Position numbers and translations under genes: made by a program. From Marinobacter sp. C7 (GTDB taxonomy: Bacteria > Pseudomonadota > Gammaproteobacteria > Pseudomonadales > Oleiphilaceae): DNA of 64,000 nucleotides. Under the pieces are notes generated by a model that worked only from the letters and a program-made list of their open reading frames with translations, searched no databases and was not told where the DNA came from. This document shows positions 52,405-61,582 of the stretch, piece after piece; positions within the stretch are counted from its first letter, which is position 1, and every line of letters starts with the position of its first letter. The DNA lies in NCBI RefSeq assembly GCF_022343555.1, contig NZ_JAKQZH010000001.1:434001-498000 (forward strand). Direction: 5' to 3'.

Positions 52405-53724
52405 CTATTCGCTGGCGGGCAGGATTCGGGTCAGGTAGCTGTGATCCAGCGATTCCGGGAGCTGGCCCGGTTTGGGGATTTTGACCACGTGACCGCTTCC
52501 GGGGGCATGTTCCATAGCCTCGCCATTCCGGTTTTCCATGCTATCCGCGCTGAACCGCAGGTTTCCTGCCGGGGTGATCAGCTCCAGCTCGTCACCGGGG
52601 CTAAATTTGTTCTTCACGTCGATGGTCAGCCACTGGTCGTCCGCGTCGGCAATGGTGCCGACCACCTGCTGGGTGCCCAGGAAGGAGGAGCCCTGTTCGT
52701 AGGTCTGGTATTCCTGGGGCACGTGGCGGCGGAGGAAGCCTTCGGTGTAGCCGCGGTTGGAGAGGGCTTCGAGTTCGTCCATCAGGCCCATGTCGAAGCC
52801 TTTGCCGGCGACGGCGTCGTCGATCGCGCGGCGGTAGACCTGGGTGGTGCGGGCGACGTAGTAGGTGCTTTTGGTGCGGCCTTCGATTTTCAGGGAGTGA
52901 ACGCCCATTTTGACCAGTTCGGCCACGTGCTGGACGGCACGCAGGTCCTTGGAGTTCATGATGTAGGTGCGGTGTTCATCCTCGTAGGCGGGGATGAAGC
53001 CGCCGGGGCGGTTGGGCTCTTCCAGCAGGATTTCCCGGGGTTCGACTTCCTGCACGTCGCTGGCGGCGGACGTGGCGATCAGGTCGCCGGTCTGGTCGTG
53101 GCTGTGCTGGACTTCCTTGTAGTTCCAGCGGCAGGCGTTGGTGCAGGCGCCCTGGTTGGCGTCCCGGTGGTTCATGTAGCCGGAGAGCAGGCAGCGGCCG
53201 GAGTAGGCCATACACAGGGCGCCATGGACAAAGACTTCCAGTTCCATCTCGGGAACCTGTTCGCGGATCTCGCGGATTTCATTCAGGGCCAGTTCCCGGG
53301 ACAGGATGACCCGGCTGATGCCCTGGCGGCGCCAGAACTCCACAGTGGCCCAGTTCACTGCGTTGGCCTGGACCGAGAGGTGGATGGGTTGGTCCGGCCA
53401 TTTTTCCCGGACCAGCATGATCAGGCCCGGGTCGGACATGATCAGGGCGTCCGGCCCCAGGTCGATTACCGGTTCCAGGTCTCTGAGATAGCTGCGCACT
53501 TTGTTGTTGTGGGGCGCGATGTTGGAGACCAGGTAGAACTGTTTTCCCAGTTCGTGGGCGCGGTCGATGCCGGCGCCCAGGGCTGCAACGTCCTTGAAAC
53601 TGTTGTTTCTTACTCTCAGAGAGTAGCGGGGCTGGCCCGCGTAGACGGCGTCGGCCCCATAGGCGAAGGCGGTTTCAAGGTGTTCGGGGGTGCCCGCCGG
53701 GGCAAGCAGTTCCGGGGTGGTCAT
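52405..53724 (-). CDS. trhP: tRNA 5-hydroxyuridine synthesis protein TrhP (YegQ, peptidase U32 family)
   Basis: U32-family protein required for hydroxylation of U34 in tRNA with prephenate-dependent chemistry. The 439 residues start MTTPELLAPAGTPEHLETAFAYGADAVYAGQPRYSLR and contain VFVHGALCMAYSGRCLLSGYMNHRDANQGACTNACRW with the four conserved Cys that bind an Fe-S cluster, then SLKIEGRTKSTYYVA. ATG 53724 is the family start; an upstream frame to 53835 is leader. It is divergent from the AraC-type gene. Confidence 0.92.
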   Translation of the reverse strand: MTTPELLAPAGTPEHLETAFAYGADAVYAGQPRYSLRVRNNSFKDVAALGAGIDRAHELGKQFYLVSNIAPHNNKVRSYLRDLEPVIDLGPDALIMSDPGLIMLVREKWPDQPIHLSVQANAVNWATVEFWRRQGISRVILSRELALNEIREIREQVPEMELEVFVHGALCMAYSGRCLLSGYMNHRDANQGACTNACRWNYKEVQHSHDQTGDLIATSAASDVQEVEPREILLEEPNRPGGFIPAYEDEHRTYIMNSKDLRAVQHVAELVKMGVHSLKIEGRTKSTYYVARTTQVYRRAIDDAVAGKGFDMGLMDELEALSNRGYTEGFLRRHVPQEYQTYEQGSSFLGTQQVVGTIADADDQWLTIDVKNKFSPGDELELITPAGNLRFSADSMENRNGEAMEHAPGSGHVVKIPKPGQLPESLDHSYLTRILPASE

Positions 53725-53920
53725 GGCAAAACTCCGGGTATTCTCGGTGTAGGGCGGGTACAGTCCCGCCATTGTGACATCACAAAGGCGCGCAGTTTGC
53801 CGGAAAGCGTGACCACTGGCTTTGATCTCGCTCAAAGGTCTTATTGATTGTTTTCGGCTAACATGTGTACGCTAATTGGCTTGGCAGATAGGGCCAGATA
53901 GAACACAGGAGGAAACGTTC

Positions 53921-54277
53921 ATGGCATCAGAGCCTCTGAGGCCGGAGGTTGCGCGGGCGTCGCTGAGTGCCCGTGTGAGTTCACTGATCACCGTTCAGCT
54001 TGCCCGGGGCAAGGTCGGGGTGGAGGTTGTGGCGTCCCAGTTGCACATGAGCCGGTACACGCTCCACAAGAAGCTGAAGCGGGAAGGGCTGACCTTTGCC
54101 AGCTTGCTGGAAGAGGTACGTCGTAAGCAGGCGCTTACTTATATGCAGGACAAGACCAAGCCGCTGGTGGAAATTGCCGAGCAGCTTGGGTTCTCGGAGT
54201 TGAGTGCATTCAGCCGGGCGTTCAAGCGCTGGATGGGCACTTCCCCGGCTGAATACCGTTCCCTCAGACTTTCTTGA
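53921..54277 (+). CDS. Stand-alone AraC-family DNA-binding domain protein
   Basis: A 118-residue transcription factor consisting almost only of the AraC/XylS DNA-binding domain: first helix-turn-helix [39 protein letters not shown], second [32 protein letters not shown] strong AGGAGG site precedes ATG 53921. No ligand-binding domain is fused, and the upstream region does not encode one. Its last 14 bases overlap the 3' end of the convergent fabB. Its target is unknown. Confidence 0.85.
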   Translation: MASEPLRPEVARASLSARVSSLITVQLARGKVGVEVVASQLHMSRYTLHKKLKREGLTFASLLEEVRRKQALTYMQDKTKPLVEIAEQLGFSELSAFSRAFKRWMGTSPAEYRSLRLS

Positions 54278-55475
54278 AGATCAGGGTGGCGTTGGTGCCA
54301 CCGAAGCCGAAGCTGTTGCTCATCACCAGGTCCAGGTTCTGGTTGTCCATGCGCTCTCGGACAATCGGATAGCCCTCGGCGCCTTCGTCCAGGTTCTGGA
54401 TGTTGGCGGATGGTGCGATGAAGCCTTCCCGCAGCATGATCAGGCTGTAGATGGCTTCGTGTACCCCCGCCGCGCCCAAAGCATGGCCGCACAGTGGTTT
54501 GGTGGAGCTCAGCGGTGGAATCTTGTCGCCGAAGGTTTCCTTCAGGGCTTTGAGTTCGGTGATGTCACCGGCTGGCGTGCTGGTGCCGTGGGTGTTCACG
54601 TAGCTGATCTCGCCATCCAGATTCTTCATCGCCTGCTTCATGCAGCGCACCGCACCTTCACCGCTGGGCGCGACCATGTCGGCGCCGTCGGAGGTGGCAC
54701 CGAAACCGACCAGTTCGGCCAGGATGTTGGCGCCACGGGCTTCAGCATGCTCCAGCGCTTCGAGCGCCAGGACACCGCCGCCACCCGAGATGACGAAACC
54801 GTCGCGGTCGGCATCGTAGGTGCGGGAGGCCAGTTCCGGGGTGTCGTTGTACTTGGTGGACAGGGCACCCATGGCGTCAAACAGCAGGCTCAGGGTCCAG
54901 TGGATGTCCTCGCCGCCGCCGGCAAACATCACATCCTGGCGACCCAGGGCAATCAGGTCGGCAGCGTGGCCGATGGCGTGGGCACTGGTGGCGCAGGCAG
55001 AGGTGATGCCGTAGTTGATGCCCCGGATGCCGAATCCGGTGGCCATGGAGGCGTTGATGGCGCTGCCCATGGTGCGCGGCACCCGATAGGGTCCGACCCG
55101 GCGGATGCCCCGCTCACGATGGGTGTCGATGGAATCCATCAGTTCCACGGTGGAGGCACCGCCCTGACCGAAGATGACACCGGTGGTGTCCGCCTTGATG
55201 TGTTCGTCGGTCAGTCCGGCCTGCTCGATCGCCTCGCGCATGGCCAGGTAGGTATAGCCGGAGGCCGGGCACATGAATCGCCAGAGCTTGCGATCGATCA
55301 GTTCGGGCAGGTTCAGGTCGATCTGGCCGCACACATGGCTGCGAAGGCCGTTGTCCTTCGCCTCCTGGCTGAAACCGATACCAGGCTTCGAGTCCCGCAG
55401 GGACTGGGCGACTTCTTTCTGATTGGTTCCCAGGCTGGAGACAATCCCCATGCCGGTGATTACAACGCGACGCAT
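54264..55475 (-). CDS. fabB: 3-oxoacyl-ACP synthase I FabB
   Basis: Condensing enzyme essential for elongation of unsaturated fatty acids. The 403 residues have the Cys-His-His triad: [14 protein letters not shown] (Cys, about residue 163), [11 protein letters not shown] (His) and [17 protein letters not shown] (His). The C-terminus is [17 protein letters not shown]. It starts 11 bases after the fabA stop, so both genes form the fabA-fabB operon as in pseudomonads. Confidence 0.97.
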   Translation of the reverse strand: MRRVVITGMGIVSSLGTNQKEVAQSLRDSKPGIGFSQEAKDNGLRSHVCGQIDLNLPELIDRKLWRFMCPASGYTYLAMREAIEQAGLTDEHIKADTTGVIFGQGGASTVELMDSIDTHRERGIRRVGPYRVPRTMGSAINASMATGFGIRGINYGITSACATSAHAIGHAADLIALGRQDVMFAGGGEDIHWTLSLLFDAMGALSTKYNDTPELASRTYDADRDGFVISGGGGVLALEALEHAEARGANILAELVGFGATSDGADMVAPSGEGAVRCMKQAMKNLDGEISYVNTHGTSTPAGDITELKALKETFGDKIPPLSSTKPLCGHALGAAGVHEAIYSLIMLREGFIAPSANIQNLDEGAEGYPIVRERMDNQNLDLVMSNSFGFGGTNATLIFKKV

Positions 55476-55486
55476 GCTGTTAACTC

Positions 55487-55996
55487 CTAAAAATCATCGG
55501 TCGAGGTGAACATGCCAACCCGGAGGTCCTTGGCGGTATAGATTTCCCGACCATCCACTTCCATCCGGCCGTCGGCAATCGCCATGGTCAGCTTGCGCCG
55601 GATCACGCGCTTGAGATCCAGGCGGTAGGTGACCTTCTTGGCAGTGGGCAGCACCTGGCCAGTAAACTTGACTTCACCGGCACCGAGTGCACGGCCCTTG
55701 CCTTCACCGCCACCCCAGGCCAGGAAGAAGCCCACCAGCTGCCACAGGGCGTCAAGGCCCAGGCAGCCGGGCATGACTGGGTCATCAACAAAGTGCACCT
55801 TGAAGAACCAGAGGTCCGGGTTGATATCGAGCTCGGCCACGATACTGCCCTTGCCGTACAGGCCATCGTCGTCTGCGATGTGCGTGATACGGTCGAACAT
55901 CAGCATCTCGTTGATGGGCAGACGCATGTTGCCGGGGAACAGATCGCCGTGGCCACATTTGATCAGGTCTTCTTTGTCAAAATGATCCGGGTTCAT
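55487..55996 (-). CDS. fabA: 3-hydroxydecanoyl-ACP dehydratase/isomerase FabA
   Basis: Introduces the double bond of unsaturated fatty acids by dehydrating and isomerising 3-hydroxydecanoyl-ACP. The 169 residues contain the catalytic His in [31 protein letters not shown], with the following Asp in the second half of that helix. The family N-terminus is present: [34 protein letters not shown]. It is the first gene of fabA-fabB. I found no FabR- or DesT-like palindrome in the 230 bases upstream. Confidence 0.97.
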   Translation of the reverse strand: MNPDHFDKEDLIKCGHGDLFPGNMRLPINEMLMFDRITHIADDDGLYGKGSIVAELDINPDLWFFKVHFVDDPVMPGCLGLDALWQLVGFFLAWGGGEGKGRALGAGEVKFTGQVLPTAKKVTYRLDLKRVIRRKLTMAIADGRMEVDGREIYTAKDLRVGMFTSTDDF

Positions 55997-56225
55997 AGTG
56001 CCAGTGTCTCAGTTACAAAATGATTTACTCATACTTTAGCGCCTATTCCGGCCCGTGCTATTGACCTTTAGTGGATGATTGCCGGTTGATTGTCGGGATT
56101 TGGAGCGCTGAGGCCCGTGCCTCGGGGCAATTGACAGTCATCAAAGACCCCCGGACGGGCCTTTGCTAGCCTGACCCCGATCTGGATCCGCGTTCGTGAC
56201 CAGACAGTGCTCCGTGGAGGTTCCC

Positions 56226-56750
56226 ATGAATATCGAAGAACTGGCAATCGAGGGCGACCTGGCGTTGAAGGGCGATCGGGCCGAGATTCAACTGGAGCGG
56301 GAGATCGGCCATTCCCCGGCCAGGGTCTGGGAAATGCTGACCAACTCTGTGCATCTGGCCCGCTGGCTGGCGCCGGGTGTCATCGAGTTGCGCCCGGGTG
56401 GCAAAGTGCAGCTGGACTTTGGCAACAGCGGAACCCCGATCGACTGCCACATTCGCGCCTGTGAGCCGCCGCGCTTGCTGGCCTATTCCTGGAGCGCCGG
56501 TGATGACCCGGAGCGGCCGCTGACCTGGTCGCTGCAACCGGTCGGGCCGGCCGGTGAGGCAACAAGGCTCAAGCTGACGCTTTCCCTGCCCAATGACGAG
56601 CTGGTGCCCATCGCCTGTGCTGGCTGGGATGCCCATCTGGAAATGCTGATGGCCGCGCTCGAGGGTATCAGCATTCACTTTCCCGCTGACCGCTTCCGGC
56701 AGGCCCGGGCGGTGTTTTCCGAACTGGCAAAAGAAAAGCTGGCTGCCTGA
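56226..56750 (+). CDS. SRPBCC / AHSA1-like protein
   Basis: A 174-residue member of the START-like superfamily, closest in pattern to activator-of-Hsp90-homologue (AHSA1) proteins: IQLEREIGHSPARVWEMLTNSVHLARWLAPGVIELRPGGKVQLDF, then EPPRLLAYSWSAGDDPERPLTWSLQPVGPAGEATRLKLTLSL and a C-terminal helix. ATG 56226 has GGAGG 7 bases upstream. Function unknown; it is convergent with the nnrS gene. Confidence 0.82.
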   Translation: MNIEELAIEGDLALKGDRAEIQLEREIGHSPARVWEMLTNSVHLARWLAPGVIELRPGGKVQLDFGNSGTPIDCHIRACEPPRLLAYSWSAGDDPERPLTWSLQPVGPAGEATRLKLTLSLPNDELVPIACAGWDAHLEMLMAALEGISIHFPADRFRQARAVFSELAKEKLAA

Positions 56751-56786
56751 GCGGCAGCCAGCTGGCCCGTTTCCTTCGCGCCGAAC

Positions 56787-57971
56787 CTACCCTTCCTTTC
56801 CATCCGGCCTTGGTGAGGCCAGTATTCGTGTATAACGGACCAGGAACAGACTGAAGGCCAGCAGCCACAGCAGTGTGCTGCTGCCGATGCCCGGATGCCA
56901 GGGAACGACATCAAGGGCGGTGAGCACCCGGATCGCCGCGGCCAGGTGAATGGCGATGAATGCCAGCACCATGCCCCGGGGCAGGACCAGCGGGCGACCC
57001 GTGTGGCCCAGTGACACCCTTGCAATCACTCCCAGGATCAGGCAGCTGACGGCGCCGGTCCCGGCTGCATGGCTCCAGGCATTGGATGGCCATCCCGCCA
57101 GCAGGGTTCCGCCGAGCAAGACCAGCGCCACCGGAACCCAGAGAATGGACAGGTGGAGAACCCACAGCAGCGGCTCCTTTCGTACCAGCCAGCCTTTCCA
57201 GCCAGCCAGCCGGACCAGCACCAGGGTTGCGGCAGCGAGGGCCAGCAGCCCGCTGATGGTGCGCCAGCCCGCCACCAGGGAGGCCATCAGGACAATCATG
57301 GAAACCAGGGTGGCCATGTCCAGAGCAGGGATCGTCCGGATGCCGGAGGCGTCGAGGCCACGCTGGCGTAACCAGGCTCCGGAAAAGGCCGGCGTGATGC
57401 GCCCGCCGATGATGCTGATCAGTGCCATGGCCATGATCAGGGCGCCATAACTGAAGGACATGTCGAGCCGGAGGACAAAGCCGACCTGCATAAGCCAGAG
57501 CAGTCCCAGAACCACCAGAATCATCAGTTGCCGTTTTTGCCGGGCATGCCAGATACGCCAGCCCGCATCGAGCATGACCAGGGGCAGGAAGGCAAGGTTG
57601 ACGGTGTGGGCCATCCAGTCCGGAAGGCCGGCGCCGAATGCCAGCAGCAACCGGCCTGCCAGCCAGACGCCCCAGAGCGCCGCCAGTCTGGCCCCGTGGG
57701 TCCGTTCGGTCCCGGTCCAGACACAGACGGCGGTAAGCAAGAAGCCGGCGATGGCAGCACTCAGGAACCCGAACAGCATTTCGTGTTGGTGCCAGAGCAG
57801 ACCGGGCATGGCGAGGGGTAGGTTAATCACGCCTGTTACCTGCAGGACCCATACCGGCACCACCAGCAGGGCCAGCAAGGTCATGGACAGAAAGAAGATG
57901 CGGAACGGATAGCTGAACAGCTGGCGGACGCTTGCTGAATCTGTGTGGGCGGATCTCGGGACTGCCTGCAT
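56787..57971 (-). CDS. nnrS: NnrS-family membrane protein
   Basis: Polytopic inner-membrane haem/copper protein of 394 residues with about 12 helices, associated with nitric-oxide stress in denitrifiers. Family blocks are FRIFFLSMTLLALLVVPVW, LLWHQHEMLFGFLSAAIAGFLLTAV (conserved His), GGRITPAFSGAWLR and WSHAAGTGAVSCLILGVIARVSLGHTGRPL (conserved His). The start at ATG 57971 (MQAVPRSAH) is 13 bases downstream of an 8-6-8 dyad that may bind a nitric-oxide-responsive regulator. The window also holds narK genes, so a denitrifying lifestyle is plausible. Confidence 0.9.
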   Translation of the reverse strand: MQAVPRSAHTDSASVRQLFSYPFRIFFLSMTLLALLVVPVWVLQVTGVINLPLAMPGLLWHQHEMLFGFLSAAIAGFLLTAVCVWTGTERTHGARLAALWGVWLAGRLLLAFGAGLPDWMAHTVNLAFLPLVMLDAGWRIWHARQKRQLMILVVLGLLWLMQVGFVLRLDMSFSYGALIMAMALISIIGGRITPAFSGAWLRQRGLDASGIRTIPALDMATLVSMIVLMASLVAGWRTISGLLALAAATLVLVRLAGWKGWLVRKEPLLWVLHLSILWVPVALVLLGGTLLAGWPSNAWSHAAGTGAVSCLILGVIARVSLGHTGRPLVLPRGMVLAFIAIHLAAAIRVLTALDVVPWHPGIGSSTLLWLLAFSLFLVRYTRILASPRPDGKEG

Positions 57972-57983
57972 GGCGGGCCTCCA

Positions 57984-58005
57984 ATAATACATATATTTGT
58001 ATTAT
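57984..58005. promoter_or_regulatory. AT-rich dyad upstream of nnrS (NsrR-like candidate)
   Basis: ATAATACA (57984-57991), 6 bp, TGTATTAT (57998-58005): a perfect 8-bp dyad in otherwise GC-rich DNA. It lies 13 bases before the nnrS start. The ATACA...TGTAT core resembles NsrR-type half sites, but the regulator is not encoded here, so the assignment is tentative. Confidence 0.5.
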
Positions 58006-58097
58006 ATGTTATATCCTGGTTCCGGAAATGGCCATACCCCCAACCGGGTATCTTTGCGTACAATGCTGCTATCACATTGATTCAGAAAGGAAGCCCT

Positions 58098-58475
58098 ATG
58101 AGCGCCTACCTGGTTTTGAAACACCTGCACATGACTACAGCGTATATCACGGTGGTACTGTTTGCCCTCAGGCTGTTGATGGATGCGGTCGGAGGGCCGG
58201 GCTGGCGTCAGACTCCGCTGCGCTGGATTCCCCATGCCAACGACACCATCCTGCTGGTAGCCGCTATCAGCCTGCTGTTCGTGACGCCCTGGATGCCCTT
58301 CGTCCACGGCTGGCTTACGGCCAAGATCTTCCTGCTGATCGGCTATATCGTCGCTGGTCTGTTTGCCCTGAAAACCACCCTGGGCACTCCGGCCCGGGTG
58401 TTTGCGGCCATTCTGGCGTTCGTCCAGATCGGCGTGATTTTCCACCTGGCCATGACCAAGCCGGTGTTTGGCTGA
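58098..58475 (+). CDS. SirB-family integral membrane protein
   Basis: A 125-residue protein with four predicted transmembrane helices, matching the SirB/YchQ family: MSAYLVLKHLHMTTAYITVVLFALRLLMD, PHANDTILLVAAISLLFVTPWMPFVHGWLTAKIFLLIGYIVAG, RVFAAILAFVQIGVIFHLAMTKP. ATG 58098 has AAAGGAAG 6 bases upstream. Function unsettled. Its stop codon abuts the stop of the convergent channel gene. Confidence 0.85.
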   Translation: MSAYLVLKHLHMTTAYITVVLFALRLLMDAVGGPGWRQTPLRWIPHANDTILLVAAISLLFVTPWMPFVHGWLTAKIFLLIGYIVAGLFALKTTLGTPARVFAAILAFVQIGVIFHLAMTKPVFG

Positions 58476-59297
58476 TCAGCGTCGCTCCGAGATCTGCCGG
58501 GTAAGCTCCTGCAGCTGTGTCTGCACCGACTGGAGCTGCCTGGCGATCTCATCCCGTTCATCATGGGCTTTCTGGGCCTGCTTGGCATTCTGTTCCTCGC
58601 CCATGACTTCGAGGATGGCGCCGATCATCATGTTCAGGAAGACGAAGGCGGTCAGGAAGATAAAGGTCAGATAGTACAGCCAGCTGAGGGGATACTGCTC
58701 CATGGTGGCGTACATCACGTCAGTCCAGTCCTCGAACGTCGCGACCCGGAACAGGGTGAGCATGGCGATCGCGACGTCGCCCCACAACTCCTTGTCCACC
58801 TCCGCGAAGAACAGGGCCCCCATGGCGGCGTAGATGTAGAAGATGATGAACATGAGCAGGGCGATGTAGCCCATGCGCGGGATGGCCTTGAGCAGGGAGT
58901 TGATCAGGAAGCGAAGCTCCGGGACCACGGAGACCAGGCGCAGGACCCGGAACACCCGAAGCAACCGGCCAAGCAACACTGCCTCGGAGTTGTCCAGCGG
59001 GATCAGGCTCCCGATCACCACGATCGTATCGAACAGGTTCCAGCCATCCAGGAGGAACCGGCGCTTGACCGGGCAGGCGGCAAACCGGAACAGGATCTCC
59101 ACCAGGAAGAATACGGTGATGGCATTGTCCATCACGGTCAGGCTTTGTTCCACCAGGGGCGGCAGGTCGTAGGTCTTGGCGCCGATGGTCAGGGCGGACA
59201 GGATGATGATGGCGATAACCGCGCCCTGAAAGATCTTGCTGGCCTCGATCTGGCGCAGGGTGTTGAAACCGGTAACAGTACTCAGTTCCGAGGGCAT
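58476..59297 (-). CDS. Single-domain voltage-gated cation channel (BacNav/Cav type)
   Basis: Six-transmembrane ion channel of 273 residues that should form tetramers. The S4 voltage sensor is LLGRLLRVFRVLRLVSVVPELR, with Arg at every third position. The pore helix and filter are LTLFRVATFEDWTDVMYATM (filter T187-D193: T-F-E-D-W-T-D) and S6 ends FVFLNMMIGAILEVM. The C-terminus NAKQAQKAHDERDEIARQLQSVQTQLQELTRQI is a coiled-coil tetramerisation tail, as in bacterial sodium channels. The filter carries extra acidic residues compared with the sodium-selective T-L-E-S-W, pointing to calcium permeability. ATG 59297 is preferred over 59333. Confidence 0.9.
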   Translation of the reverse strand: MPSELSTVTGFNTLRQIEASKIFQGAVIAIIILSALTIGAKTYDLPPLVEQSLTVMDNAITVFFLVEILFRFAACPVKRRFLLDGWNLFDTIVVIGSLIPLDNSEAVLLGRLLRVFRVLRLVSVVPELRFLINSLLKAIPRMGYIALLMFIIFYIYAAMGALFFAEVDKELWGDVAIAMLTLFRVATFEDWTDVMYATMEQYPLSWLYYLTFIFLTAFVFLNMMIGAILEVMGEEQNAKQAQKAHDERDEIARQLQSVQTQLQELTRQISERR

Positions 59298-59389
59298 GCT
59301 TGAGCTCCGCAAAAAAAGGAAAACCGGCGCCAATTCTAATGTCCGGTCAGGGTTCGGGGTAGGGGATTTACCGGAATGTCACGAATCAA

Positions 59390-59845
59390 TCAGTCCTGCC
59401 GGAGGATGACCTGCCACTCCGGGTCGCTCACCGGCATCACCGATAACCGGTTGCCTTTGCGCACCAGGGGCAGACTCTCGAGGTCGGGGAGTGCCCTGAG
59501 TTCGTCCAGCGGGATCAGTCGGGGCAGCTTGCGGACAAACTTCAGGTCCACCGCATCCCAGCGGGGCTTTTCCGGCGCGCTCTTCGGGTCGTGATAGTCG
59601 GAGGTTGGGTCGAACTGCGTGGGGTCGGCATAAGCGTTTTTGACCACCTCCACAATGCCGGCAATGCCGATGTGCTTGCAGCTGGAGTGATAGATAAAGA
59701 CCTCGTCCCCCTCCTTCATTTCGCGCAGGAAGTTTCGCGCCTGGTAGTTGCGGACGCCGTCCCAGGGAATGGGTTTTTCAGGGGCACTGGCAAAATCCTC
59801 GATGCCGCATTCAGAAGGTTCAGTCTTGACCAGCCACTTTGCCAT
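59390..59845 (-). CDS. EVE-domain protein (thymocyte nuclear protein 1-like)
   Basis: A 151-residue EVE-domain protein of the PUA-like fold, related to readers of modified nucleobases: MAKWLVKTEPSECGIEDFA, WDGVRNYQARNFLREMKEGDEVFIYHSSCKHIGIAGIVEVVKNAY, and WDAVDLKFVRKLPRLIPLDELRA. ATG 59845 is the family start. The binding substrate is unknown. It is downstream of the narK terminator and on the same strand. Confidence 0.92.
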   Translation of the reverse strand: MAKWLVKTEPSECGIEDFASAPEKPIPWDGVRNYQARNFLREMKEGDEVFIYHSSCKHIGIAGIVEVVKNAYADPTQFDPTSDYHDPKSAPEKPRWDAVDLKFVRKLPRLIPLDELRALPDLESLPLVRKGNRLSVMPVSDPEWQVILRQD

Positions 59846-59882
59846 GGTTTCCTCGCTTGGTTCACCGGCCCAGTATACCAGC

Positions 59883-59907
59883 AAAAAAGCCCCCGAAGGT
59901 CGGGGGC
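59883..59907 (-). terminator. Intrinsic terminator after narK (reverse strand)
   Basis: On the reverse strand GCCCCCGA, 3-base loop, TCGGGGGC (59907-59889), followed by TTTTTT (59888-59883). It lies 38 bases downstream of the narK stop and just before the EVE gene start. Confidence 0.88.
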
Positions 59908-59944
59908 GCAAGGCTGCAGGCGACGTCTGCGCGAGAGGCCCCGG

Positions 59945-61303
59945 TCAGTCCTTCCGGGGCGGATTCGTACCGGCGGGAGGGTGTCGCCGGGGACGGTTCA
60001 GCGGGTAGAAAAGATGCGGCGTGGCCAGTTCCGGCAGGTCGGTCCTTTCCTCATGGGCGGCCCATTCCTCCCGTTCCGCGGTCCGGATGGCGTAGTGCAT
60101 CCAGACGAGGGCGGCAGCTACAATCACGAACATCAGCATGAAACAGCTCTGCCAGATTCCGGTGATGTCGTTCAGGGCACCGAAGGCCAGGGGCAGGATA
60201 AAGCCGCCAAGGCCCCCGATCATGCCCACAACACCTCCCACAGCGCCGACATGCATCGGGTAGTACACCGGAATGTGCTTGTACACCGCTGCTTTGCCCA
60301 GGGACATGAAGAATCCGAGGGTGAAAATCAGCACCACAAACATCGGCAGGTTCATGTCCAGGGTGAAACGGATGTCGCCCTCGATGCCGTGGACGACATA
60401 GTCTGTAGGCGGGTAGCTGAGCAGGAAGGTGCAGACCACCGAGGCACCGAATGTCCAGTACATGACCCGCCGGGCACCGAACCGGTCAGACAGCCAGCCG
60501 CCCAGGACCCGGAACAATGACGCGGGGATGGTATAGAGCGCCGCAATCATGCCGGCCGTTTTGATGTCCAGCCCGTACACGCCGATCAGATAGTGTGGCA
60601 ACCACAGGGCCAGGGCCACGAAGGCACCAAACACGAAAAAGTAGTAGAGGGCAAAGCGCCAGACCCGCAGCTCCCGGAGCGGCTCCATTTGCTCCATGAA
60701 GGTTTTGGCCTTCTCCCCACCCCGTTCGGCCGCCAGCGGGTCTTCCCTGGCCAAAAGGATGAATGCCACCCCCATGATGGCGAGGATCGTGGCATAGATC
60801 TGGGCGGTCTGCTCCCAGCCAAACGCCACCAGCAGGAACGGCGCGCCGAAGTTGGTGACTGCTGACCCCACGTTACCCGCACCGAAGATGCCCAGAGCCG
60901 TACCCTGCCGCTCTTTCTCGAACCAGGCGGCGGTGTACGCCACTCCGACAATGAAGGAACCGCCGGCCAGGCCGACCCCCAGAGCACCGACCAGCAGCAT
61001 GGGATAGGTGGTGGCGAAGGTCAGCAGGTACACACAGGCAGCGGTGGTGAGCATCAGGATACCGAACACCCAGCGCCCGCCGTAGCGGTCGGTCCAGATG
61101 CCCAGGAATAAGCGGCTGATAGACCCGGTCAGGATCGGGGTCGCCATCAACAGGCCCAGCTGGGTATCGGACAGCCCCAGGTCCTCGGCGATGCGGATCC
61201 CGATGATGGAGAAAATGGTCCACACCGCAAAGCACAGGGTGAATGAGAAGGTCGATAAACCCAGTGCCCGGTACTGCTGTGGTCGTGTCGGAGTAGTGGT
61301 CAT
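59945..61303 (-). CDS. narK: Nitrate/nitrite MFS transporter, NarK1-like
   Basis: Nitrate/nitrite porter (NNP) family, 452 residues with 12 helices. It starts MTTTPTRPQQYRALGLSTFSF with GGAGGG upstream. Family signatures are GTALGIFGAGNVGSAVTNFGAPFLLV (first nitrate signature) and VVGMIGGLGGFILPLAFGALND (second), plus TPILTGSISRLFLGIWTDRYGGR. The N-terminal text FTLCFAVWTIFSIIGIRIAEDLGLSDTQLGLL is that of the NarK1 (type I, proton-symporter) group; the subgroup assignment is inferred. It is divergent from uspA-narK across a 280-bp gap. Confidence 0.93.
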   Translation of the reverse strand: MTTTPTRPQQYRALGLSTFSFTLCFAVWTIFSIIGIRIAEDLGLSDTQLGLLMATPILTGSISRLFLGIWTDRYGGRWVFGILMLTTAACVYLLTFATTYPMLLVGALGVGLAGGSFIVGVAYTAAWFEKERQGTALGIFGAGNVGSAVTNFGAPFLLVAFGWEQTAQIYATILAIMGVAFILLAREDPLAAERGGEKAKTFMEQMEPLRELRVWRFALYYFFVFGAFVALALWLPHYLIGVYGLDIKTAGMIAALYTIPASLFRVLGGWLSDRFGARRVMYWTFGASVVCTFLLSYPPTDYVVHGIEGDIRFTLDMNLPMFVVLIFTLGFFMSLGKAAVYKHIPVYYPMHVGAVGGVVGMIGGLGGFILPLAFGALNDITGIWQSCFMLMFVIVAAALVWMHYAIRTAEREEWAAHEERTDLPELATPHLFYPLNRPRRHPPAGTNPPRKD

Positions 61304-61477
61304 TGCTGCCCTCCATTCCTGCATTCGATGATGGTTTAACCATATCAAATACAGGGTTTTTTCATGCGGGGCATTGGAGGTACCTCCAGTTGGATGGGGT
61401 GGTGGTAGGAAACTGGCGGATTTTGCCCGTGAGGGGATAGGTTCTTGATTTCTCTCGTGGGGTAGGCGTTACGAGCG

Positions 61478-61491
61478 TTGATTTACGTCAA
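61478..61491 (+). promoter_or_regulatory. FNR/ANR-type box upstream of uspA-narK
   Basis: TTGATTTACGTCAA differs from the TTGAT-N4-ATCAA consensus at one position. GCTAAT at 61515-61520 is a possible -10 at the spacing of a class II FNR promoter (site centre near -41.5). Oxygen-limited induction of the downstream uspA and narK genes is the expected result. Confidence 0.65.
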
Positions 61492-61582
61492 TTATGGGGT
61501 GTCAGCGAATGTGGGCTAATGGCCGACAGATATCAATTGATGCCCCGTCTGGCGGGGTTTGTAAACGCCTTCGGAGAAAGCC

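Noticed and set aside
61335..61348. TTTAACCATATCAA as an FNR box for the reverse-strand narK
   Set aside because: Only one half-site is good, and a class II start point would fall at or past the start codon.
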